Of a stretch of 64,000 bases of DNA, positions 18,053-26,329 are shown piece by piece. Source of the DNA: Micromonospora sp. NBC_00389 (lineage in GTDB: Bacteria; Actinomycetota; Actinomycetes; Mycobacteriales; Micromonosporaceae). Under the pieces are notes generated by a model. That model searched no databases. It was not told the DNA's origin and worked only from the letters and a program-made list of their open reading frames with translations. Every line of letters starts with the position of its first letter. Position 1 is the first letter of the stretch. The DNA is taken from positions 6,944,001 to 7,008,000 of the forward strand of contig NZ_CP107947.1 of NCBI RefSeq assembly GCF_036059255.1. The letters run 5' to 3'. The translations under genes were made by a program, and so were the position numbers.

Positions 18053-18925
18053 GTGGCCCTCAAGGGGCAGAATCGGATGGCGTGGATTGGCGTCGCGGTC
18101 GGCGTCCTCCTGCTCGTCACGGCCGCGGCCACTGCGGTCGGTTGGCGTGACGACGCCGCCCCGTCGACCGCCTCGACGGCGTCGGACGACGGCCGGCTCA
18201 GCCATGTGCACGGACTTGGCGTGAACCCCGCCGATGGGCAGCTGTATGTGGCCACCCACCACGGAGTATTCCGGCTCTCCGGCATGGCGGCGGACCGGGT
18301 CGGGGACGGCCGACAGGACACCATGGGCTTCACGGTGACCGGCCCTAACGAGTTCCTCGCCTCCGGTCACCCAGCCCCAGCCGAGGACGGGCCGGCGCAC
18401 CTGGGGCTGATCCACAGCAACGACGCCGGCCGCTCCTGGCAAGGTCTGTCCCTGGCCGGGCAGGCCGACTTTCACCTGCTGCGCTTCTCCGGCGGCGTGG
18501 TGTACGGCCTCGATTCGAGCAGCGGCGCCCTGATGGCCAGCAGTGACCGGATGACCTGGGAGACCCGCTCCACGCTCGAGGCCTACGACCTGGCCGTCGA
18601 CCCCCACCGCCCGGGAACCCTGCTGGCCAGCACCGACCAGGGCCTGCGCCGCTCGACCGACGGCGGCCGCACCTGGACGCCGGCCGGCGGCCCGCCTGCG
18701 GTGTTGCTGCACTGGTCCCCGCGGGAGCTGGTGGCGATCACGGCGGACGGCACGCTGGTGCGCTCCGTCGACGCAGCGGCGACCTGGTCGTCCACCCCCG
18801 GCCGGGCACCAGGCGCCCCAGCTGCTCTGACCGTGCACGAGAACGTGATCTACCTGGCCACCCAGGACGGCCGGGTGCTGCGCAGCCCCGACGCGGGCGT
18901 GACGTGGCAGTCGATGCTGCCCTAA
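18053..18925 (+). CDS. Membrane-anchored BNR-repeat protein (F510_1955-like)
   Basis: 290 aa. A signal anchor (WIGVAVGVLLLVTAAATAV) is followed by a beta-propeller. Asp-box/BNR repeats are visible as SNDAGRSWQ, STDGGRTWTP and SPDAGVTWQ. The opening motif HVHGLGVNPADGQLYVATHHG is typical of the F510_1955 group of exo-sialidase-like propellers, which often accompany DUF305 and copper genes; no enzymatic activity is established for them. GTG 18053 has GGGAG just upstream. It shares site B with DUF2752. Confidence 0.82.
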   Translation: MALKGQNRMAWIGVAVGVLLLVTAAATAVGWRDDAAPSTASTASDDGRLSHVHGLGVNPADGQLYVATHHGVFRLSGMAADRVGDGRQDTMGFTVTGPNEFLASGHPAPAEDGPAHLGLIHSNDAGRSWQGLSLAGQADFHLLRFSGGVVYGLDSSSGALMASSDRMTWETRSTLEAYDLAVDPHRPGTLLASTDQGLRRSTDGGRTWTPAGGPPAVLLHWSPRELVAITADGTLVRSVDAAATWSSTPGRAPGAPAALTVHENVIYLATQDGRVLRSPDAGVTWQSMLP

Positions 18926-18960
18926 GCCGGGCCCAGATGGCTTGCACCCGCCGTTGTGCC

Positions 18961-18994
18961 GGCGGCCCGGTCGGATAACTCCGATCGGGCCGCC
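18961..18994. terminator. Bidirectional hairpin between convergent genes
   Basis: A 15-bp stem with one G-T pair and a TAAC loop, between the BNR gene (plus) and the CopB-like gene (minus). Confidence 0.72.
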
Positions 18995-19007
18995 GTTTCT
19001 GCCCTGG

Positions 19008-21212
19008 TCAGTGCTGCCCGGGACTGAGCTTGACCCGGCGCAGCAGCTGCGCGTTCACCGCCACCACGATGGTGGAGACGGACATCAGCACCGCTCCCAC
19101 CGCCGGGCTGAGTGTGACCCCGGCCCAGGCCAGCGCGCCAGCCGCGAGGGGAATGGCCACCACGTTGTACCCGGCGGCCCACGCCAGATTCTGGGTCATC
19201 TTGCGGTACGACGCCCGGGACAGCCGGATCACGCCGGTGACACCCCGCGGGTCCGAGGATGCCAGGATCACCCCGGCGGACTCGATCGCGACGTCCGTGC
19301 CCGCCCCGATGGCCAGGCCCACGTCGGCGCGGGCCAGGGCGGGAGCGTCGTTGACGCCGTCGCCGACCATCGCCACGGTCAGACCTCGGGCCTGCAGGTC
19401 GGCGACCGCCTGGTCCTTGTCGGCGGGCAGCACCTCGGCGAACACCTCGTCCACCCCGGGCCGGAAGCCCAGGTCGGCGGCGACCGCCTCGGCGACCGAG
19501 CGAGCATCTCCGGTGATCATGACGATCTTCTTGACGCCCTGTTCGCGTAGCTCGGCGATGGCCTCGCGAGCCTCGGGACGGACCTCGTCCTCGAGGGCGA
19601 ACGCGCCGACCGCAGTCGCCTGACCGGCCTGCGGCAGGCGGACCAGGTGCAGCACCGCCGCGCCGCGCGCCGACCAACCTTGCGCTGCGCTGGCAAGCTC
19701 GTCAGGAACCGCGGCGCCAAGCTCCCGCAGTAGAGCGGGGCCGCCCACCGCCCAGGTGGCGTCGTCAACGACAGCTTGAACTCCTCTACCAGTCAGGGAT
19801 CGGAAGTCGCGAGCGCTCGCCCGCAGCCCGCGGTCCTGCGCGACCTTGACCAGAGCCTTGGCGAGGGGGTGTTCGCTGTCTGCCTCGACCGCGCCGGCGA
19901 TGCGCAACACCTCGTTCTCGCTGACGCCGCTGGCCGCGGCGGTCGCGGTGACGGTGTGCGCACCCTTTGTCAGGGTGCCGGTCTTGTCGAACAGCACCGC
20001 ATCGACGGTGCGCATCCGCTCCAAGGCGAGGCGGTCCTTGACCAGGATGCCGGCCTTCGCCGACACCGCGGTGGACAGCGCGATCACCAGCGGGATGGCC
20101 AGCCCGAGGGCGTGGGGGCAGGCGATGACCAGGACCGTCACCGTCCGCACCACGGACTGGTCGAGATCACCCAGCGCCCACCACGAAGCGAAGGTGACCA
20201 GCGCGGCGGCGGTGGCGACGTAGAAGAGCATCGCGGCGAACCGGTCAGCCAGCACCTGCGCCCGGCCGCTGGAGGCCTGCGCCTGCGCCACGAGCCGACC
20301 GATGCCGGCCAGAGCGGTGTCGTCCCCTACCGCGTCGACCCGGACCCGTAGCGCGGAGTCGGTCGCCACCGTGCCGGCCACGACCCGGTCCCCGACGCCC
20401 CGCGGCACCGGCCGGGACTCCCCCGTGATCATCGACTCGTCCAATTCCGCGGCCCCGTCGACGATCCGGCCGTCGGCCGGCACCCGGGCACCAGAGCGAA
20501 CCAGTACCACGTCGGCGACCCTCAGCTCGGACACCGGTACCCGATGCACGGCGCCGTCGTCATCGATGCGTTCGGCGTCGTCGGGCAGCAGCGCTGCCAG
20601 CGCGGCGAGGGCGCCCTGTGCCTGGCCGATCGCCTTCATCTCCTGCCAGTGGCCCAGCAGCATGATGGTGACCAGCGCGGCCAGCTCCCACCAGAAGTCC
20701 AAATCGAACGCGCCGAGGCTGGTGGCCAGCGACGCGACGTAGGCCACCGTGATCGCCATCGAGATCAGCAGCATCATTCCGGGAGCCCGGTCACGGATCT
20801 CGCGGACGCCGCCGACCAGGAAGGGCCAGCCTCCGTAGAAGAAGACGAGCGACCCCAGAACCGGGCCAACCCAGCTCATCCCGGGGAAGTCGAGCGTGTA
20901 GCCGAACCAGTCCATCACCATGTGGCTGGTGGCCACGATCGGAACCGTCAGCGCGAGGCTCAGCCAGAACTTGCGCCGAAACTGCTCCGGGTCGTGCCCC
21001 GCGTGCTTGTCATGACCCCCGTGCCCCCCAGATCCGTGCCCCGCGTGGTCGTGGTGCCCGCCCTTGTGCCTGTCCGTGGGTCTGGCACTGCTGGCATGCC
21101 CGCCGTGCGATCCACCCGTGGGTTGCTCGCCCACATGCACCTGATGTCCGTCGTGTCGCGCCTCGGCGGGGATGACCGTCGGTTCGGCGTGGGTCGTGTG
21201 TTCCTGTCTCAT
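19008..21212 (-). CDS. CopB-like P1B-type ATPase (CPH motif)
   Basis: 734 aa. There is no CxxC metal domain; instead the first 75 residues are His/Gly-rich (GHHDHAGHGSGGHGGHDKH), a likely metal-binding arm. The transport site is CPH (IACPHALGLAIP), with TGES, DKTGTLTKG, DSEHPLAKAL and [12 protein letters not shown] present. CPH pumps form the P1B-3 group, linked to Cu(II), Cu(I) or silver export. ATG 21212 has GGAGGT upstream. A perfect CsoR box at 21239-21253 lies just before the gene. It complements CopA, and is divergent from the multicopper oxidase. Confidence 0.93.
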   Translation of the reverse strand: MRQEHTTHAEPTVIPAEARHDGHQVHVGEQPTGGSHGGHASSARPTDRHKGGHHDHAGHGSGGHGGHDKHAGHDPEQFRRKFWLSLALTVPIVATSHMVMDWFGYTLDFPGMSWVGPVLGSLVFFYGGWPFLVGGVREIRDRAPGMMLLISMAITVAYVASLATSLGAFDLDFWWELAALVTIMLLGHWQEMKAIGQAQGALAALAALLPDDAERIDDDGAVHRVPVSELRVADVVLVRSGARVPADGRIVDGAAELDESMITGESRPVPRGVGDRVVAGTVATDSALRVRVDAVGDDTALAGIGRLVAQAQASSGRAQVLADRFAAMLFYVATAAALVTFASWWALGDLDQSVVRTVTVLVIACPHALGLAIPLVIALSTAVSAKAGILVKDRLALERMRTVDAVLFDKTGTLTKGAHTVTATAAASGVSENEVLRIAGAVEADSEHPLAKALVKVAQDRGLRASARDFRSLTGRGVQAVVDDATWAVGGPALLRELGAAVPDELASAAQGWSARGAAVLHLVRLPQAGQATAVGAFALEDEVRPEAREAIAELREQGVKKIVMITGDARSVAEAVAADLGFRPGVDEVFAEVLPADKDQAVADLQARGLTVAMVGDGVNDAPALARADVGLAIGAGTDVAIESAGVILASSDPRGVTGVIRLSRASYRKMTQNLAWAAGYNVVAIPLAAGALAWAGVTLSPAVGAVLMSVSTIVVAVNAQLLRRVKLSPGQH

Positions 21213-21238
21213 GCCGTCCACCTCCAACCGGTACCATA

Positions 21239-21253
21239 TACCCCCTAGGGGTA
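21239..21253. promoter_or_regulatory. CsoR operator before the CopB-like gene
   Basis: TACCCCCTAGGGGTA, a perfect 15-base palindrome 27 bases from the start codon. It has the same form as the csoR and MFS boxes. Confidence 0.85.
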
Positions 21254-21254
21254 T

Positions 21255-21678
21255 CCTGCAACCAGCCGTGTGGCGAGGGGCCACTACCTGCGGCGACACA
21301 ACTCCGGGCAGAGGGGTGGGATGCGGACAGGTACCCCTACCCAGGACCCGTATAGAGGCTGCGGCCCCGTCCGGCAGGCTCCTCGAGTGTTGACGAATCC
21401 ACGATGCAGCGAAGGAAGTGCTCGGCCGAGCGGGCACGGCAGCAACAGGCCCACGCCTGCATCTCTGCCATTTCGCCGGCCGCCGTAGCCGATCAAGGCA
21501 TTAGGGCAGCGGGCCCCCTTCAGACGGCAACGTCGGACACCGAGATGCCAAAGGGCACCCAAAAGGGCACACATCGCGAAATTCCCCCATGTCTCGCGCC
21601 GCCACGGCGAGACTCGCACATGACACCACCGCCCAGGCCGACGATCGCTCGGCCGCCGTTCCGAGCCGAGGAGCTGTC
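21255..21678. other. Intergenic stretch before the multicopper oxidase
   Basis: No gene supported. A frame running into the oxidase from 21589 lacks a ribosome site. I see no second CsoR box near the oxidase start, so how it is controlled is unclear. Confidence 0.5.
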
Positions 21679-23253
21679 ATGACACCCGCGATCAGCCGCC
21701 GCCGGTTACTCATCGGATTGGCGGGCGCGGTGGGGGTGGCTGCAAGCACCGACACCGCCGCCTGGGCCGACGGCGCTGTCGGCCCTCCGCTCGTGACCGC
21801 GCACGATGACCTGGTGCCTCGTGTCGAGGTGGGCCGTCGCCGGCCGGGCGCGGGCACGGTGACCGCAACGCTGCTTCCACGGCCGGTCACTGTCGACCTG
21901 GGCGGACCGCGGGTGCGGACCTGGGGCTACGCGGAAGACCTGCCTGGCCCTCTGATCAGGGCTCGCGCCGGTGACCTTATCCGGGTCGATGTGCTCAACG
22001 GACTGCCCGCCGACACCAGTGTTCACTGGCACGGCATCGCGCTGCGCAACGACATGGATGGCGTCCCCGGTCTCACCCAGGCGCCGATCCCCCGCGGGGG
22101 TCAGCACCGCTACGAGTTCATCGCCCCCGACCCGGGCACGTACTTCTACCACCCGCACTCCGGGCTGCAGCTCGACCGGGCGCTGTACGGGGTTCTCGTC
22201 GTTGACGACCCGCACGACGCCGGCGGCTATGACCACGAGTGGATCGTGGTGCTCGACGACTGGGTCGACGGCACCGGCCGCACCCCGGAGGAGGTGCTTG
22301 CCGCGCTAACCGCGATGTCCGGCCACGGCGACATGCCGGAGATGGATCATGGCGGCGGGGGCGACATGCCCGGCGTGGGCGACGGCGCCATGGGCGGCAT
22401 GGGCCCCGGAGACATGAGCGGGCACGGGGACATGGCTGGGATGGAGACGATGACCTCGCCGCTGCTGGGCGGCGCCGGGGACGTCGCATACCCCCACTAC
22501 CTGATCAACGGCCGTGTCCCCGCCGCACCGGTCACCTTCCGCGCCAGGCCGGGGCAGCGGGTGCGGATCCGGGTGGTCAACGCCGGCTCCGACACGGCGT
22601 TCCGGGTGGCGCTGGGTGGGCATCGGATGACCGTGACGCACACTGACGGTTTCCCGGTCGTCCCGACGACGACCGACGCGCTCGTGCTCGGGATGGGCGA
22701 GCGGGTCGATGTCACAGTGGAACTCGCTGACGGGGTGTTCCCGCTGGTCGCCGCTGCGGAGGGGAAGCATGGGCGAGGGCTTGCCCTGGTGCGCACCTGC
22801 GCGGGGGACCCGCCCTCGGCTATGGACCGGCCGGTTGAACTGGACCGGCGTGTGCTCCTCACTCACACGCTGCGCGCCGCGGACAGCGTGGCGCTGACTC
22901 GGCAGCGACCGGACCGTGTGCACCGGCTGGTGCTGGGTGGGTCGATGATGCCCTACCGGTGGACGATCAACGGCGTGACCTTTGAGCACGCTGACCCGCT
23001 CCTGGTCGAGCGAGGCGAGCGGGTGCGGCTCGAATTCGTCAACCGCACCACGATGTTCCACCCCATGCACCTGCACGGGCACACCTTCGCCGTAACCGGC
23101 GCTGGCGCCCGTAAGGACACTGTCATCGTCACCCCGCACCGGACGGTCGCTGTGGACTTCGACGCCACGAACCCCGGTCAGTGGATGACCCACTGCCACA
23201 ACGTGTACCACGGGCAGGCGGGCATGATGGCGAATCTGGCGTACCGGCGGTGA
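21679..23253 (+). CDS. Multicopper oxidase with twin-Arg signal
   Basis: 524 aa. A Tat-type signal (ISRRRLLIGLAGAVGV) begins the protein. The four copper motifs are all present: HWHG, HPHSG, HPMHLHGHTF and HCHNVYHGQAGM, which together build the T1 and trinuclear centres. A Met/Gly/His-rich insert between about residues 215 and 260 (MGGMGPGDMSGHGDMAGM) resembles the Cu(I)-binding Met segment of CueO. The likely role is oxidation of toxic Cu(I) outside the membrane. ATG 21679 follows GAGGAG. It lies between the CopB-like pump and the nuo-like operon. Confidence 0.95.
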   Translation: MTPAISRRRLLIGLAGAVGVAASTDTAAWADGAVGPPLVTAHDDLVPRVEVGRRRPGAGTVTATLLPRPVTVDLGGPRVRTWGYAEDLPGPLIRARAGDLIRVDVLNGLPADTSVHWHGIALRNDMDGVPGLTQAPIPRGGQHRYEFIAPDPGTYFYHPHSGLQLDRALYGVLVVDDPHDAGGYDHEWIVVLDDWVDGTGRTPEEVLAALTAMSGHGDMPEMDHGGGGDMPGVGDGAMGGMGPGDMSGHGDMAGMETMTSPLLGGAGDVAYPHYLINGRVPAAPVTFRARPGQRVRIRVVNAGSDTAFRVALGGHRMTVTHTDGFPVVPTTTDALVLGMGERVDVTVELADGVFPLVAAAEGKHGRGLALVRTCAGDPPSAMDRPVELDRRVLLTHTLRAADSVALTRQRPDRVHRLVLGGSMMPYRWTINGVTFEHADPLLVERGERVRLEFVNRTTMFHPMHLHGHTFAVTGAGARKDTVIVTPHRTVAVDFDATNPGQWMTHCHNVYHGQAGMMANLAYRR

Positions 23254-23413
23254 CAGCCCGTCCTGCCCACGATTGACGCCGAGCGCAGCCTTGTGCCCGT
23301 GGCGGGGCCAATGAGAAACCGCCCGATTGCGATCTTTCCGCCCGGCGCCAACCCGTGGCCGCGGTCGTGGCGATTCTCGTCCGGGGCGCGGGTGGCTCCC
23401 CGCCGGCATGCCC

Positions 23414-24832
23414 CTATGGGCCGCTGACCACGGTCCAGACCACTCCCCCGGCCAGACCGGCGGCAAGGCTGAGGGCGGCGGCCGTGACCGCGGTAAGCGA
23501 GGACCACTGCCGTCGAGGGCGGGTGTCTGCTCGCGCGGGCGCGTCTCGTTGCGGCTGACGGTAGGTGGGGACAATCCAGCGCAGGTAGTAGAACAGGCTG
23601 AGCAGGGTGTTGATGAAGACGACGACGGCGAGCCAGCCGTGGCCGCCGTCCCAGGCGGCGGTGGCGGTGGTGAGCTTGCCGACGAACACCCCGGTGGGTG
23701 GGGTGCCGACCAGTCCGAGGAGCGCCACGACCAGGGCGGCGGCGAGCCATGGGCGCTGGGTCGCCAGGCCTTGGTAGTCGCCGAGGTCCCGGCGGTCGGG
23801 CAGGGCGGCGGTGACGGCGAAGGCGGCGATGTTCGTCGCCGTATAAGCGGTGAGGTAGACCAGCAGCGATGGCAGCGCCAGGTCGCTGGTGCCAGCCACC
23901 ACCACGGGCACGAGCACGAACCCGACCTGACTGACCGTCGACCAGCCGAGTAGCCGCCGCGGGTCGGATTGCCAGTACGCCGCCAGGTTGCCCAGGGTCA
24001 TGCTCGCCACCGCGACGGTCGCGATCAACGCCGGCCAGGGCACCGCGTCGGGCAGGATGCCGACCAGGCGGTACACCGCGACCATCGCCCCGATCTTGGG
24101 CACCGTGGTCAGGAACGTCGCCGCCGTGGCATTGCCACCCTGCGCCGCGTCGGGCACCCAAAAGTGGCCGGGAACCCCGCCAGCTTTGAACATCAGCCCG
24201 GCCACGAGCGCGACGGCCGCCCCGGTCACCGCCGCCGGTGGCACGTCAGCCAGAGCGTTGGTGAGTTCGGCGTAGCCGGTGCTACCGGTGAGTCCGGACA
24301 GGATTGTCACGCCGAGTAGGAGCAGGATGCCGAACAGTGCCCCCATGAGATACGTCTTCATCGCTGCCTCGGCGCCCCGGGCGGTGAACACGAGACCGAT
24401 GAGCCCGTAGAGCGGGATGGTGGCGAGGAGGAAACCAGCTGCGAGGACGAGCAGATCGTGGGCGCCGGCGAGCAGCACGGTTCCTGCGGCGCCGAAGAGC
24501 AGCAGCGCGCAGGTCTCGCTCTCCCGTGCCGTTCCGGCGATCTCGTCGGCGGCCAGCATGAGCACCAGCAGCGTCGCGGCTGAGGCGAGGATCCGGGCCA
24601 CACCGGTGGCGGTGTCGACGGTGTAACTGTCGTCGAAGGCGGTTCGCGTGGGCCCGGCCATCCCTATCGCGGCGGTGACGATGACCGCGAGGAGGACGCC
24701 GGCGGTGAGGACCCGAATCATCCACTGCTGGTGGCGGGGGACGAACGAGCCGCCGAGCAGGGCGGTGAGCGCTCCGACGACGAGCAGCATCTCGGGCAGC
24801 AGCAACAGCGGCCGCATCATCTCCGTCTGCAC
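23414..24832 (-). CDS. nuoN: NuoN-like subunit of a complex I-like operon
   Basis: 472 aa with about 14 membrane helices. It is of the proton-pumping antiporter-like family; the conserved Lys helix is visible in LMFKAGGVPGHFWVPDAAQGG. It is the last gene of the operon, with four bases separating it from nuoM. In normal complex I it drives proton translocation. Here the redox arm of the complex is missing or altered (see the gene at 30067), so its energy source is uncertain. Confidence 0.88.
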   Translation of the reverse strand: MQTEMMRPLLLLPEMLLVVGALTALLGGSFVPRHQQWMIRVLTAGVLLAVIVTAAIGMAGPTRTAFDDSYTVDTATGVARILASAATLLVLMLAADEIAGTARESETCALLLFGAAGTVLLAGAHDLLVLAAGFLLATIPLYGLIGLVFTARGAEAAMKTYLMGALFGILLLLGVTILSGLTGSTGYAELTNALADVPPAAVTGAAVALVAGLMFKAGGVPGHFWVPDAAQGGNATAATFLTTVPKIGAMVAVYRLVGILPDAVPWPALIATVAVASMTLGNLAAYWQSDPRRLLGWSTVSQVGFVLVPVVVAGTSDLALPSLLVYLTAYTATNIAAFAVTAALPDRRDLGDYQGLATQRPWLAAALVVALLGLVGTPPTGVFVGKLTTATAAWDGGHGWLAVVVFINTLLSLFYYLRWIVPTYRQPQRDAPARADTRPRRQWSSLTAVTAAALSLAAGLAGGVVWTVVSGP

Positions 24833-24835
24833 CGG

Positions 24836-26326
24836 CTACCTCCCGACGAGGTCGACGGCGCTGGCGGCGGCGGGTTCGATGACGTCGAGCAGCGAACGCG
24901 GCAGAACGCCGAAGAGCAGGGAGAGCAGCAGTAGCGGGCCGACCGACCACACTTCGGCGGGGTGCAGGTCGGTGAAGCCGACCGAATGGCCCCGGGTGTC
25001 GCCGGTGAAGACGCGTTGTAGCGCGCGCAGGAACAGCGCGGCGGTGATCAGGATGCCGAGGATCGCCACGGCGGTGGCTGGGGCGGCGGCGACGCTGCCG
25101 GTGAAGATCTGGAACTCGGCGATGAAGCCGGTGAACGCCGGCAGGCCCAGGGAGGCGAACGCGCCGACGGCGAACAGCGCCGCGAAGCTCGGTGCTGTGG
25201 CGGCGAGTCCGCCGTACTCCCGCATGTCGTAGCTGGCGGCGCGGTCTCGTAGGACGCCGGTGAGCAGGAACAGTGCGGCGGTGATCAGGCCGTGGCTGAC
25301 CATCTGGGTGACCGCGCCGGTCACCGCGATCGTCCGGGCCTGCGCGGTGTCGGTGGCCACCAGGCCCGCGACGCCGACGGCGAGGACGATGTAGCCCATG
25401 TGGTTGACCGACGTGTAGGCGATCATGCGTTTGAGGTTGGTCTGGGCCAGGGCGACGAGCGCCCCGTAGAGCACCGACACCACGCCCACGACGATGATCA
25501 CCCAGGCCCAGGCGCGCCACGACTGGGGCAGCATCGGCATGGCGATGCGCACGAAGCCGTAGGTGCCCATCTTCAGCAGCACCCCGGCCAGCACCGCCGA
25601 GCCGACGGCGGGGGCGTCGGTGTGTGCCGGCGGTAACCAGGTGTGGAAGGGAACGGTGGGGGTCTTCACCGCCAGGCCGATCAGGATCGCGGCGAGCACC
25701 AGCCCGCCGGCGAGGGGCCGCCCGGCCAGCGGTGTGGCCGCGGCCAGCGCCGGCATGTCGAAGGTGTGCGGATCGGCGGCGACGGACAGGCCGATGAACC
25801 CGACGAGCAGCGCCAGCGAGCCGAGGAAGGTGTAGAGGAAGAATTTCATCGCCGAGCGCCCCGGGTCGCCGTGGCCCCATGCGGCGATCACGAAGTACAT
25901 GCCGACGATGGACAGGTCGAAGAAGACGAAGAAGAGGATCAGGTCGGCGGCGATGAACAGACCGAGGCTGACGCTCTGCAGGAACAGGAACAGGGCGGCT
26001 TGCCCGCGCGGGCGGTGACGGTTGCGCAGCGCGTACACCGCGCAGGCCAGAAAGATCACCGCGGTCATCGCGACCAGCGGTAGGGACAGACCGTCGACGC
26101 CCAGGTGGTAGCTGCTGTTCACGCCGGGGATCCATGCCGCCTGCTCCTCGAACGCCAGGCCGCCGGGTGCCGGGGTGTCGTAGCGCAGCCAGAGCCCGAC
26201 GATCAGCGCGAGGTCGACGGCGGTGACCGCCACCCACGCCCAGCGGGCGATCCGGTCGCTCAGCCGCGGGAGGACGGCCAGGATCAGACTGGCGACGAGG
26301 GGCAGGAAGATGATCACGCTGAGCAA
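24836..26326 (-). CDS. nuoM: NuoM-like antiporter subunit
   Basis: 496 aa, about 14 helices. The family segment VKTPTVPFHTWLPPAHTDAP contains the key Lys and the conserved HTWLP motif. The second half (TSVNHMGYIVLAVG, MVSHGLITAALFLLTG) is typical of NuoM. It starts a few bases after nuoL ends. It belongs to the nuoA-to-N minus-strand operon. Confidence 0.92.
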   Translation of the reverse strand: MLSVIIFLPLVASLILAVLPRLSDRIARWAWVAVTAVDLALIVGLWLRYDTPAPGGLAFEEQAAWIPGVNSSYHLGVDGLSLPLVAMTAVIFLACAVYALRNRHRPRGQAALFLFLQSVSLGLFIAADLILFFVFFDLSIVGMYFVIAAWGHGDPGRSAMKFFLYTFLGSLALLVGFIGLSVAADPHTFDMPALAAATPLAGRPLAGGLVLAAILIGLAVKTPTVPFHTWLPPAHTDAPAVGSAVLAGVLLKMGTYGFVRIAMPMLPQSWRAWAWVIIVVGVVSVLYGALVALAQTNLKRMIAYTSVNHMGYIVLAVGVAGLVATDTAQARTIAVTGAVTQMVSHGLITAALFLLTGVLRDRAASYDMREYGGLAATAPSFAALFAVGAFASLGLPAFTGFIAEFQIFTGSVAAAPATAVAILGILITAALFLRALQRVFTGDTRGHSVGFTDLHPAEVWSVGPLLLLSLLFGVLPRSLLDVIEPAAASAVDLVGR

Positions 26327-26329
26327 GGC

